The notes below the pieces were generated by a model. The model saw only the letters and a program-made list of their open reading frames with translations. It had not been told where the DNA came from and made no database searches. Position numbers and translations under genes: made by a program. This document shows, piece after piece, positions 54,561 through 64,000 of a stretch of 64,000 nt of DNA. The stretch is from Trifolium pratense (taxonomy: Eukaryota; Streptophyta; Magnoliopsida; Fabales; Fabaceae). The stretch's first letter is position 1, and the number at the start of each line of letters is the position of its first letter. The stretch spans positions 25,130,337 through 25,194,336 of the forward strand of contig NC_060064.1 of the NCBI RefSeq assembly GCF_020283565.1. Direction: 5' to 3'.

Positions 54561-55357
54561 AGACTTGTCCCGTCATGTAACGTCCTTCTGATCGCGTGAA
54601 TCTCACCAAATCCAAGGACAGTAATTTCGGAACGCCCACAACCGAAAGGAGTAAATTGTGATCCTCGCGTCGACACCCTTGAAAGATTCAGCGCTTTCAA
54701 GCGCTAATTTATACTCACCGTAATTGCAAAATAAGTTATGTCTTCGAACATACCCCCCGCGAACATAATCATTACAACTCAGTTCAATGAGAGTTAGCTC
54801 GACATATGATGCCTTGTTCCAAGTCCTAGAAGTTGGACTATATATATATGCACGACATAAACGCATTCAAGATTGTTGCTCGAAAAGACCTCTATGAACC
54901 CAAAGTAGTGTAGATTAGTTCGACAAAGGTGATTTCGATGTAACCTTCAAACATGAGGATTCATAAGTTCGACATAATGTGTATTCGAGGATAATTTCCA
55001 TGATTCCAGCAGTGACAGACTTTAAGTCATCATGTTCAGGCTCAAGCATGACGACTTGGGGTTATATCGCGCGCCTCTGCTCAACGTTCAACCGTATTGT
55101 GACGCCTGACATTGAAATACAGTCATCATTTGGTCCAACGTTAGGGGTTATATATACTCCACTCATGCAGTGTAGGTACAAAATCCCCTCTCATTCATTG
55201 AAGCTGAATAGGAGCACCATTGGACAAATGTTAACCCTGATCGAGGTAATATCAGGTGTCAATTTCGAATGCTAGTAGGGACTGTTGTAAATTGACCTTT
55301 AGAGCCACTTGAATTAATAAAAAGATATTTCCTTCCCAAATTTTTAAAAAACATTCC

Positions 55358-55470
<113 letters not shown>

Positions 55471-55734
55471 TCAAAAATTAATAATCACTATTATATATAA
55501 ATATTAAGCTTTTTAATAAAGTTATTTTTCTGACTAAACACTATCCTTTTTTTCACTCAAATATTATTTTCAATTGTAGGTATATATTATACATTTTTTT
55601 TATAAAAAAAAAATGTGAAGTAAGAAATTATTATTTAAATAAAATGGTTAACACCCGTCACTATCTAGCTCTGATAAGATTTAAACTTATTCGTTAATGT
55701 TTTTTTAAAACCAAATGTATCCTTCGCGCACAAC

Positions 55735-55870
55735 TGCAGAGACTAATCCTCTCGAGGTAACTGAGATCCATTTAAGGGATTAATTTCTTCCAACAAATGC
55801 TTCTCCATTTGCACCACCCGGGATTGAACCTATGCTCAAATGATTAAGAGACCCAAGTACCCACCACTTT
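55735..55870 (-). repeat. SINE-like fragment (minus strand)
   Basis: The minus strand carries a box-B-like GGTTCAATCCCGGG with a tRNA-like head upstream of it (GGGTACTTGGGTCTCTTAAT). No target duplication found. The surrounding 55468-56250 is otherwise AT-rich and non-coding. Confidence 0.4.
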
Positions 55871-56254
55871 TGGACACTATGTTGTTATTCGTTGATGTTT
55901 TAATTTCATGAATTTACTACGGTTGTAAATTGAAATATAAATCAAATACAGACAAAAACATTTAATATAACATTGTTGAATTTTTGACGAGATAACATTG
56001 TTTGACTTTTAGTAAAAGAAAAAAAATTGTTTGACTGGTGACAGAAATTAAGCCAACGGTCAGTGGATAGACTCAAATGACGAGTGCATCTTTGCTCCTT
56101 TTTCTAAGACTCATGTTGCAACGATAGATCTGATGATTAGGATTTAAAGACTATAATTAAATAATTAAAAATTAAAAGGGGCAAAGCTGCACTCCAAATG
56201 AATTGAAATATCATCTTCCATGAATATAAAAGTAAGTAAATATATTACATTTTG

Positions 56255-56760
56255 TTTTTACTAAAAATAAATATTCATTCATTCAAATTGAAACATACAC
56301 AGATCATTACAAATTCAAGATTGCTAAAAACTAAAAAATATGTATCTACAAACAATCCTGCAGCACCTAAGTTAATAACATACAAGGGCGTTATGAAAGT
56401 GCCTACAAATATGACAAAACAAATGTAACCGGAATATTCAAACTCTCGAATCTGCAACGTTGATGTCCAAGTCTTCATCAGATCTGTAATGAGTTGAGGT
56501 GGATATGTTAATGTAAATCAACGAAACACGGTACCAAAATAAAAAGTCAACAAACACTGCACAAGATGACGACAAACACAACGCCGCACAAGACGACGAC
56601 AAACATAAAATCACGAAAAAAATTAAATAGTTGTGAAAATCACTTATTTGAATAAAAAGAAAGGAAAAAACAATTTAGAGGGGTAATTTTGGGTAAAAAA
56701 AATTAACCATAAAACCACCCCTCTTTTCGTGGATGAAGAAGAAGAGAAATTAGAGTTTGA
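56255..56760 (-). mobile_element. Second copy of the poly(A)-tailed retroposon
   Basis: On the minus strand it matches the element at 10486-11056: ATTACAGATCTGATGAAGAC is common to both, as are the tail with TTTGAATGAATG and the A-rich end. About 500 bp, diverged. The frame starting MKTWTSTLQIREFE is longer here but not conserved with the other copy. Confidence 0.6.
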
Positions 56761-56904
56761 AGAAAAAAGGGGACTGCTGTGATGCGAGAGAAAGCACTAA
56801 AAAAAGAAATTCGCCCATAAATCTCTATTGAAAAATAGGTAACAAAAAAATATTAAATTTTTTAAAATAGGTAACAAAAAAATATAACATTTTTTAAAAA
56901 TTCG

Positions 56905-57055
56905 CCCATAATGGTGATTGACGCTAATTTACTAGAGAGGACTACAGTTCGATCCCCGCAATTGAGATCAGGAGGGGGTTGGAAATGTCAGAACTATCCT
57001 TCAAAACAGGTTAGGCGGTCCAGTGAACCGAATACTGGTGGTGAAAAAAATAACG
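56905..57055 (+). repeat. SINE-like repeat
   Basis: ATGGTGATTGACGC, box-B-like CAGTTCGATCCCCGC and GATCAGGAGGGGG are shared with 11558-11665. The order suggests a tRNA-derived SINE. Confidence 0.5.
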
Positions 57056-57179
57056 CTAATGTATTAGAATTTAAACTTTGTACCTTTAATTTATAAGATT
57101 AAACCGTTAAACATTAATACCCCAATTGATCCTTAATATAAAAGAAGATTCGTTTTTTCATATTCATTGAGTTTCTAAT

Positions 57180-57578
57180 TTTTTTTTTATAGCAAATTTA
57201 TTATTAATAATAACTAGGTCTCTTTACAATACGAACGAGACCCATAAAAGATGAGCTTCAAAACAAAGGCGCCATATATATGCCGAATACCAATGAAAAT
57301 ACCAAAACAGACACCACTAAATAGAGGTCAACTTCTAATTAATACCATTCTTAGGAGGACATTCGACAGCTTCCAGACTACCAGATAAAACATCAACCTG
57401 GCCCATAGAGATGCCACTAGACACTAACTCCCAATCTCGAATCAAAAGTGATTGGTCTATCAGAATCCAAAAAACAACTCCCTGAGTCAAAAGTTGGTGG
57501 TGCACCGGTAGAAAGAGAACCTAGGCAGATAAGTCTCAGCTCACAAACTGTCTTCAAACTATCAACAAGGACGCGGTA
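57180..57578 (-). mobile_element. 5'-truncated LINE fragment
   Basis: The minus-strand insertion ends in an A-run (T-run at 57180-57190 on the plus strand). It is flanked by an 11-bp duplication, GAGTTTCTAAT (57169-57179 and 57579-57589). The body reads as the 3' end of a non-LTR element, with no complete domain left. The rejoined flank matches a dispersed repeat also seen near 4242. Confidence 0.7.
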
Positions 57579-57589
57579 GAGTTTCTAAT

Positions 57590-57919
57590 GTATCTAGTCT
57601 ATAATATAGACCAAATACATAAGGGGAAGCGGATGTAGTATAAAGAACATTTAGTCAAAAAAAAATTAATATTAAGAACCTTAAATGGTAAGTTTTTATA
57701 AAAGTTTGTGCTTTATATAGATTGGAAATTGAAAATTTTGACTTTTTAAAGAATACTCGTTACAGAAAGTAGAAAGTGTTACAGAAATACTCGTTAGCAA
57801 GACCCTAAATAAAAAATAAAATACATAAATAATTTATTAATTATTGTTTTTTTCTTAATAAAATAATTTATTATTTAGGAAAAAACATTACTGCATTGCA
57901 ATTTTCAACGTAACTTTGC
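57590..57919. other. Upstream region of the MBD-like gene
   Basis: AT-rich, no transposon ends recognised. A short repeated phrase (ACTCGTTACAGAAAGTAGAA and TACTCGTTAGCAAG) is visible near 57755-57800. Confidence 0.35.
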
Positions 57920-57928
57920 CTATATATA
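57920..57928 (+). promoter_or_regulatory. TATA box of the MBD-like gene
   Basis: CTATATATAC lies about 100 bp before the ATG at 58027. A pyrimidine-rich leader (CTCTCTTTGTCTATCTCTT) follows, as in many plant promoters. Confidence 0.55.
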
Positions 57929-58026
57929 CAACATGTTTATGAGGCTTACATACAACTATAATCTCTCTTTGTCTATCTCTTTTCCTCTCTTACTCACTCT
58001 GTCTAATTCCCATTCTCTATTCTTCA

Positions 58027-59602
58027 ATGGAAGGACAAGATCCACAAGTGTATTTCAATGTGGAGAAACAAGCAATGGTGGTTCAACCATTGAACAAATA
58101 TAAGACTTTGGCTGAACAAATTGATGCTTCAGTCACAGATCAGATTAACGTAAGTAATTATCTTAGGGTTCGTATGTCACAGATCAGATTTTACATTTTT
58201 GCTCCATGTGAAATGAATTATAAACAAATTAAAAAAACCGAAAACGTATAATGTATTTGGTCATAAATTTGGACCAATTAAATACACTTCATCATATAAT
58301 TTTTTTTTTTTTTTTTTGTATTTTATTTTGGATAACGAATCAACCGGTTAACATTTTATTTCTCTTGTTACTAGATATATGTCGATGAACTTAATGCACT
58401 AAAATCGGGTGAAGATCCGAAACATGCCATGGCAATTGTTGTATTCGAGGAGGAAGGCGCAAACAAAGTAAATACAAACTCATCAAAATTCTATAATTTC
58501 TCTCATAGATTTTAATTCTTTGGTGTGTTGATTTTAATATATTGTTATGTTTAACCAAATTAACTAGATCTACCAACCTACTATGGGTAAATTTTTAGTA
58601 AATATTTTTCTTCATTATTCCATAAAATGTTACTAGTAAATTAATGTGACGTATACTATGGTGTTGCTTCTGTAGGTGGTGGGAACGAATAGAGGAAGAC
58701 AAATTAAAAACACGACGATTGGATCAATCTCGGTTTCATTCGAGCTTCCACAATTTTGCTATAATAGTGCTATTGATATTGAAAGGGTAAGCATAGCTTT
58801 CTGGAGTCATCTTGTTTTTGTATTATACTTTCTTTTTTTTTGAAAACACGGTATCCAGCTCTAGGACCGACTAATTCGAGAGGACCAATCTCACTGTCTA
58901 CTTGCGTAATTTATTTTTATATTGAAAATAAAAAGCAATTATGATTAGCTTGTGAAGAAAATCATTTTTAAATCTCTTTTATAGCTTATCAAAAAAAAAA
59001 ACAAAATCTCTTTTATAATTTTTAAGCAAACACAAAATACTTAATGTTATTCTTTTATTTATTTTTTTTACAAGGAAATTATGTTACTTTTAAAATTCTC
59101 TAAATTATTTAATAAAAAAATCAATTTTCTTTTTATCTACATTCTTGCTTTTGTGATTCGTGATTATATATATAAAAAATTTCTAAATAATATTTATATT
59201 TTTGAAACAGATACTTGCAACCCGTCCTCATAAGAAAGATGTGCTTGTTACTCCACTCAAAGCTCGAAGGTTTTCAGTGAGAGAAAGAACTAAGAACTGG
59301 AAAATTAAATGGAGTCTGCGGGTTGACAATCGAACACGGGAATTTGTAAGAATATGAATATTTGTTTATTTAATTTTTACTATGAATTGCAACAAATTAA
59401 CATTTTTCATAAATCTTCAATAAATTGGTATTTCATGCAAATAACATTTTGTATAATGGTTTTTATGCAGCATTTTACACACTTAACCTCAAACAAAAAG
59501 TTCCGCTCAAAGCCTGAAGTGGTAAACTTCATTCTCTATGAAGCTCTACCAAAACCTAACAAGAAGAGAAGAAGTTCAACCGTAGAGGGCAGTTCAAAAT
59601 GA
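58027..59602 (+). CDS. Five-exon gene, protein with MBD-like C-terminus (197 residues)
   Basis: Exons are 58027-58149, 58375-58467, 58676-58786, 59211-59345 and 59471-59602. Every intron starts GT (GTAAGT, GTAAAT, GTAAGC, GTAAGA) and ends AG, and all are in phase 0, which strongly supports the model. The last two exons encode a stretch (about 136-178) ending KKFRSKPEVVNFI, which matches the C-terminal signature of methyl-CpG-binding domains (usual form GKKFRSK.EV). The DNA-contact loop usual in that family (the DKYYIDP region) is replaced by TREFHFTHL, so methyl-CpG binding is doubtful. The C-terminus is basic (KKRRSS). The N-terminal 110 residues have no domain I recognise. MBD proteins act in chromatin. 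I am confident of the gene structure and moderately confident of the family. Confidence 0.75.
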
Positions 59603-60589
59603 AAGAGTGGTTTCCAAAACAAATTGAGAAGAATGAGACTGAGGGCAGTTCAACTGTAGAGAGGAAGGAAAAAAGGAGTATGTTGTTGTAATTCTTGAGG
59701 ACATGCAAATGCATGCACCTCAGTAAAATGACGAAGTCTTAAATAGAAGACTATTTTGATGTTCCTATAGATCTAGAAATTAAGATATATATGTTTAATT
59801 ATTGGTAATATAATTTGATTTTATATATGTATGAAAACAAATTTAAATTATTTCTTTTATTACAAACTATTAATGCGTAGAAATTAATCTATTTCCATTT
59901 ATCCACGAGTGAATTTGATGATTCTTTTTGGTCGAAAAGATTGCCATTTTCATAGATACTCTTGTTTCACCAGATCCACAAGTTCCGAAACACATCCAAG
60001 GAAATATAGTTTGTCAATCCTTATTATTCATTCCTTCCATATTATCGAATATTTGGTCCTGCGATTTAAATATAAAAAATTAGTAATATAATTATAAGCC
60101 ACTAGTCTAATCCCAATTTGGGTTGCACACGTAATCCCATCTCAAAACATGGATCACTGTTTCATATCTTCATTCCTATATTTGCAAGGAAATGGTGGGC
60201 AAAATCTCGCTTCTCCTTATAATTCACGGGTAGTTTTAGTTCGTTAAGAGGCGCTAATGAGCAAAAATCCACGTTTGGATTATATACAGAGTCTTCCAAC
60301 TCTACCAACTTTTTCAATTTGCCTCGGTGGAGTTGAATTTCCTTTACTTAAGGTTATAGGAGTTGCGTAACATAGAAACTTAGGTTTTTGATTGCTTGTG
60401 ATTTAGCACGTTGGACTAGAATTAAAACTAAACATTAAAAGGAAGAATTTTCATGGAAGAGGCACAATTGATAAACCTAAGAGGCATAATTTTTTTTTTA
60501 TAAGATCAATATTAGGTCCAATCCAGAAGCAAAGGAGGCATGCTCTCAAATACACACATGCAATTAGTTTTTCTAAACAGAATTCATCT
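59603..60589. other. 3' flank of the MBD-like gene and AT-rich spacer
   Basis: At 59643-59665 the phrase GAGGGCAGTTCAACTGTAGAG repeats the end of the last exon (GAGGGCAGTTCAA), a small local duplication. The rest holds no recognisable gene. The last five bases (CATCT, 60585-60589) are the target duplication of the next element. Confidence 0.45.
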
Positions 60590-61273
60590 TGTTGTAAATT
60601 GCCTTGAAAACTCAGAAACAGGAGAAGCTGAAGAAACTGGAAATTCTAGCAGTGCAGTGGCGCCCAGGCGCCAGGAGAGGTCTGGAATTGCCTGTTTGCT
60701 TCTGTTAGTCTGCGCGGGGCGCAGGGAGAGGTCTGGAATTGCCTGTTTGCTTCTGTTAGTCTGCGCGGGGCGCAGGGCAACTGGCGCGGGGCGCCAGCTC
60801 GATTATAAATATGTTGTTTTGCGTTTCTGATGTGTGAGAAGGGGGTTTTTTAGGGTTTGTGCAGCCAACAACAGTCTAGGGTTATAAGAAAACATTCTTG
60901 GGTATACTCTAGGGTTGGGATAACAATCTAAACACCTTGGTAGTCACTTTTCATAGAATATCTTGGTCACGGGGAGAGATTCGGACAAAGGGTAGAATTA
61001 GGATTAATTCTTGTAACTCTATGAATCTCATGTGTAATCAAGTATTCTATTGATAGTGGAACGGAGAGCTCTCTCTCCCCCAGACTAGGTCATTATTGGA
61101 CCGAACTGGGTAAACAAATATCGTGTTCTTTATCGCTTTTATAGTTTTAGCTTTTGTGTTTAATTGCTCATCCATTGTTGATTTGGTTGCTTCAATCCAT
61201 TTGTCCCACACACTATAGATAGTTGGTTTTAACTATTGGTTATTGGTGTGGTTTTTGGTTCGAATTCACAACA
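60590..61273 (+). repeat. 5' LTR of the 3-kb element
   Basis: Starts TGTTGTAAATTGCC, ends AATTCACAACA. It contains a 50-bp tandem duplication (GAGAGGTCTGGAATTGCCTG unit, about 60675-60774), GC-rich palindromes (GGCGCCCAGGCGCC) and a TATA box TTATAAATAT near 60803-60812. Confidence 0.88.
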
Positions 61274-61275
61274 AT

Positions 61276-61293
61276 TGGCGCCCACCGTGGGGC
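61276..61293 (+). promoter_or_regulatory. Primer binding site of the 3-kb element
   Basis: TGGCGCCCACCGTGGGGC, two bases after the 5' LTR. Confidence 0.75.
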
Positions 61294-61317
61294 AAAGGGT
61301 TAAACGGATTAAGTACC

Positions 61318-61496
61318 ATGGATTCAAGATGGGTTATCGAGGGACTTTCCGGAAACAATTGGGAATTGTGGAAAGTGAAGATAAGAGCAAGAGCAATTTC
61401 AATGTCTGGGATGATGGATAAAACATGGTGTGTTGTTATCCGGTGCCTCGGAGGTAAAAAGCTAATGGAGATCGCGATGGTGAAGAACAGGGTCAG
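61318..61496 (+). pseudogene. Truncated copia-type gag start
   Basis: From the ATG at 61318 the frame reads MDSRWVIEGLSGNNWELWKV, the W-x-x-W-containing opening of copia gag capsid domains (usually G.NY..WK.KM). After about 50 codons it runs into the minisatellite, and no capsid core remains. Confidence 0.5.
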
Positions 61497-61765
61497 CCTG
61501 GAGAGGCGGTGGTAATAATACTCGACTCCGGCCTGGAGAGGCGGTGGAACAATACTCGGCATCAGCCTGGAGAGGCGGTGGTAACAATACTCAGTATCAG
61601 CCTGGAGAGGCGGTGGTAATAATACTCGACTCCGGCCTGGAGAGGCGGTGGAACAATACTCGGCATCGGCCTGGAGAGGCGGTGGAATAATACTCAACAT
61701 CAGCCTGGAGAGGCGGTGATAAGAATACTCAGGCTCAGCCTGGAGAGGCGGTGGAATAATACTCG
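61494..61765 (+). repeat. Minisatellite, eight ~33-35-bp units
   Basis: Each unit starts GCCTGGAGAGGCGGTG and ends in an AATACTC-type segment; eight units lie head to tail with small variations. Two two-unit blocks are nearly identical, pointing to recent slippage or unequal exchange. Long open frames across it come only from repetition. Confidence 0.9.
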
Positions 61766-62920
61766 GGGCTACGTTTTGAAACAACAACATTACTATTGTG
61801 AGAATGCGGAGATGCTAGTGTGGTGAAGTTGGGAATTGGTGGAGCTTAAGTCGTGGACTTTGGATGCTCTGATCACATGTGTTTGAAGAAGGAGTATTTT
61901 GAATCCTAGAGCTAGTTGAAGGTGGAGTAGTTCATCATGGAGACGGGAAAGCTTGTGAGGTTCAAGGTATGGTTGTTTCTTTATTACATGATGTGAGGTA
62001 TATTCTTGAACTTTTGATGCAAAGATAGTTGGTTCTACTATTGGATATGCATTTGTTACTAGTTGTGTTTCTCATGATATGGTTGAGTTGTGAAACTTCG
62101 GGTTAGTATTTGTCAGTGACATGGATTTAGTAATTCTAGTAAAATGAAGTTTACTAGGTGGTTGAAACTAAATTGGAAGTGTTGGAGACTAACAATTACT
62201 TGAAGTGTGTTTCGGAGTAGTTGAATTTTTGTACAAGGTGGAAGACATAGTGGATATACCGGTTTAAGGATTTGGTGGAGGAATCTCGGTTTGAGGTGGC
62301 GGTACACCAAAGTGGTATGGCTATGGTGACCTTGTGGGTTATGTTTTGATTGTGGCCGAAGAAGTGCAAAACTTGAAATATCTTCGGGGAGGCAATTGGA
62401 AGCAATGGTGATCAAACTTGGTAACTTGTAGGACTATTGGAGGTAGTTGGATACGAGGAGAGTTTGAGGTTGCGGCTTGTGGAACCACCTAAAATTCCAA
62501 GGTTGGTTGGAGGCAAGCAAATCTTCGAGAGGACGGAAGGCATTCCGGGGTTCGAAGAGGGTGGTGAGGCTTGTAGGATTATTCTAAAATTCCATGGATA
62601 GTCGGAAGCAAGCGTTTCTTCGGGAGTACGGAAAGGAACATTCCGGGGTTCGAAGAGGGGATGGTGTAAACTTGTGAAGCTACCTAAAATCCTATGGTAG
62701 TGGGAAGCAAGAACTTCCGAGGGATGAAGGAAGGAGGTTCAAACCGGGAAGCTTGTGAGTCTAGCAATGGTTGTTGGAAGCAAGTGAAGGTTGGTGTCAA
62801 GATCAAGATTCGAGTGGGACTTGGATTTGATCTGGTGTCTTGGATGGTAGTTCAAGGTGGAGCAGCACGGTGGTTGATGGGAAGTTGACATCACCATCGT
62901 TTTAAAGGCAAGGTGGAGAT
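61766..62920 (+). pseudogene. Degenerate copia protease remnant and repeats
   Basis: Around 61855-62010 pieces resemble the copia protease region in broken frames: W-T-L-D near 61855, a CLKKEYFES segment, and a SLLHDVRYILEL segment before a stop. Further on (about 62486-62730) three imperfect ~110-bp units share CTAAAATTCC, GGAAGCAAG and TTCCGGGGTTCGAAGAGG. No active enzyme is encoded. Confidence 0.5.
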
Positions 62921-63604
62921 TGTTGTAAATTGCCTTGAAAACTCAGAAACAGGAGAAGCTGAAGAAACTGGAAATTCTAGCAGTGCAGTGGCGCCCAGGC
63001 GCCAGGAGAGGTCTGGAATTGCCTGTTTGCTTCTGTTAGTCTGCGCGGGGCGCAGGGAGAGGTCTGGAATTGCCTGTTTGCTTCTGTTAGTCTGCGCGGG
63101 GCGCAGGGCAACTGGCGCGGGGCGCCAACTCGATTATAAATATGCTGTTTTGCGTTTCTGATGTGTGAGAAGGGGGTTTTTTAGGGTTTGTGCAGCCAAC
63201 AACAGTCTAGGGTTATAAGAAAACATTCTTGGGTATACTCTAGGGTTGGGATAACAATCTAAACACCTTGGTAGTCACTTTTCATAGAATCTCTTGGTCA
63301 CGGGGAGAGATTCGGGCAAAGGGTAGAATTAGGATTAATTCTTGTAACTCTATGAATCTCATGTGTAATCAAGTATTCTATTGATAGTGGAACGGAGAGC
63401 TCTCTCTCCCCCAGACTAGGTCATTATTGGACCGAACTGGGTAAACAAATATCGTGTTCTTTATCGCTTTTATAGTTTTAGCTTTTGTGTTTAATTGCTC
63501 ATCCATTGTTGATTTGGTTGCTTCAATCCATTTGTCCCACACACTATAGATAGTTGGTTTTAACTATTGGTTATTGGTGTGGTTTTTGGTTCGAATTCAC
63601 AACA
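62921..63604 (+). repeat. 3' LTR of the 3-kb element
   Basis: 684 bp, differing from the 5' LTR at about four positions (for example GCCAACTCG versus GCCAGCTCG, and AATCTCTTGG versus AATATCTTGG). Confidence 0.88.
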
Positions 63605-63609
63605 CATCT

Positions 63610-64000
63610 AAATTAAAAACTTCTACCAAGTCTTGAATTCATCTAATCTAACATTAATGCACATGGCTGAATTTATAATTTATGCTTGCAATGTTCAATA
63701 ATAAATGAGAAATGAATGACGAAGTAAAATAATACTCCCCCGATTCTTATTATAAGAAGCAAAATACTTTTTAGAATCATTGAATAAATGATGTATCTGA
63801 TCTTTATTATAAACTTTATACCTACGGTCATAAATTTCAGTAGGGATCACATAGCTCTCCATTGAGTTGTTTAGGTTCTGGAATTTCATCTCTAGTCGAG
63901 GGTTTCAGTTCGAAGGTTATCAAATATGGTGCGGGTTCATCTCTCTATATGCTGCCTATACCCACAGATTTATTAGTCCATCGCTAACGGTGTCTGTGGG
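63610..64000. other. AT-rich end of window with a Stowaway end
   Basis: TACTCCCCCGATTCTTATTA at about 63733 looks like one end of a Stowaway-type MITE whose partner end I could not find. No gene is recognised in the remainder. Confidence 0.4.

Larger units (their letters stand above)
53214..55254 (+). mobile_element. Short LTR element (2041 bp) with diverged LTRs
   Basis: The element starts TGTTTTGG, ends AATATCA and is flanked by GGTGT (53209-53213 and 55255-55259). The 5' LTR is 53214-53656. A primer site TGGCGCCGACTGTGGGG follows at 53658-53674. The right-hand end (about 55010-55254) is a diverged copy of the 5' LTR (shared GCTCAACGTT, GACATTG, AGGAGCACCA, ATCGAGGTAAT). I could not place the start of the 3' LTR. 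The internal part holds a short gag-like coiled-coil fragment and no polymerase, so this is a non-autonomous, old element. Superfamily is uncertain; the primer site type is common in Ty3/gypsy. Confidence 0.7.
60590..63604 (+). mobile_element. Young 3-kb non-autonomous LTR element, copia-derived
   Basis: Two 684-bp LTRs (60590-61273 and 62921-63604) are flanked by CATCT (60585-60589 and 63605-63609). I count four differences between the LTRs (about 0.6%), so it is recent. The primer site TGGCGCCCACCGTGGGGC is at 61276-61293 and the polypurine stretch AAGGCAAGGTGGAGAT directly precedes the 3' LTR. The 1.65-kb interior has remnants of a copia gag and protease but no integrase or RT, plus minisatellites. 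It must have been mobilised in trans. Confidence 0.88.

Noticed and set aside
60540..60830. Open frames repeated at 60540 and 62913
   Set aside because: They are the same LTR sequence twice; the tandem 50-bp unit is in frame by chance.
61494..61765. CRISPR-like regular spacing
   Set aside because: Units are contiguous minisatellite repeats without unique spacers, in plant nuclear DNA.
61266..61790. Minus-strand frame of 174 codons rich in Pro and Leu in the 3-kb element
   Set aside because: It is the reverse reading of the minisatellite plus primer-site region; repetition alone keeps it open.

Overview
The window is plant nuclear DNA, most likely from a papilionoid legume. It is AT-rich, has spliced and intronless plant-type genes, and is dominated by young LTR retrotransposons and small DNA transposons. 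I assign the legume from the look of the Sirevirus-type (Ty1/copia, SIRE1/Maximus-like) elements with a long 'envelope-like' third ORF. I cannot confirm the species from sequence alone. No bacterial, organellar or CRISPR features are present.

Layout. Positions 1-11694 are a mosaic of small transposons: hAT-type MITEs, Stowaway-type MITEs, foldback MITEs, SINE-like pieces, a solo LTR and a poly(A)-tailed retroposon. Near its left side lies a weakly supported two-exon gene on the minus strand (2188-5197). Positions 11695-48445 are one Sirevirus (copy A, plus strand, 5-bp target duplication CTTAA). It was later hit by two relatives, both in the opposite orientation: copy B (13819-26068) inside A's gag, duplication TTAAC; and copy C (31622-43883) inside A's third ORF, duplication TTAGA. 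Positions 48446-53208 hold a hairpin MITE, a DUF247 gene split by a frameshift, an hAT MITE with perfect 8-bp duplications and a SINE with 15-bp duplications. Positions 53214-55254 are a 2-kb LTR element with strongly diverged LTRs. After a (TA)n tract and several retroposon pieces comes a five-exon gene with an MBD-like C-terminus (58027-59602), then a young 3-kb copia-derived non-autonomous LTR element (60590-63604).

How the parts work together. Each Sirevirus copy has the order LTR, PBS, gag (zinc knuckle), pol (protease, integrase, RT, RNase H), a roughly 415-nt promoter-like spacer, a long third ORF, a tail with repeated polypurine tracts, and LTR. All three copies also carry a 121-codon ORF on the opposite strand in the tail, running convergently towards the third ORF. 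This antisense ORF has a TATA box, a poly(A) signal and mostly silent differences between copies, and is the strongest candidate for something not well described. Its protein and the third-ORF protein both look nuclear (basic clusters, SUMO-interaction-like motifs) rather than membrane-bound. B looks coding-intact. C has a frameshifting deletion in pol. A is intact apart from the two insertions.
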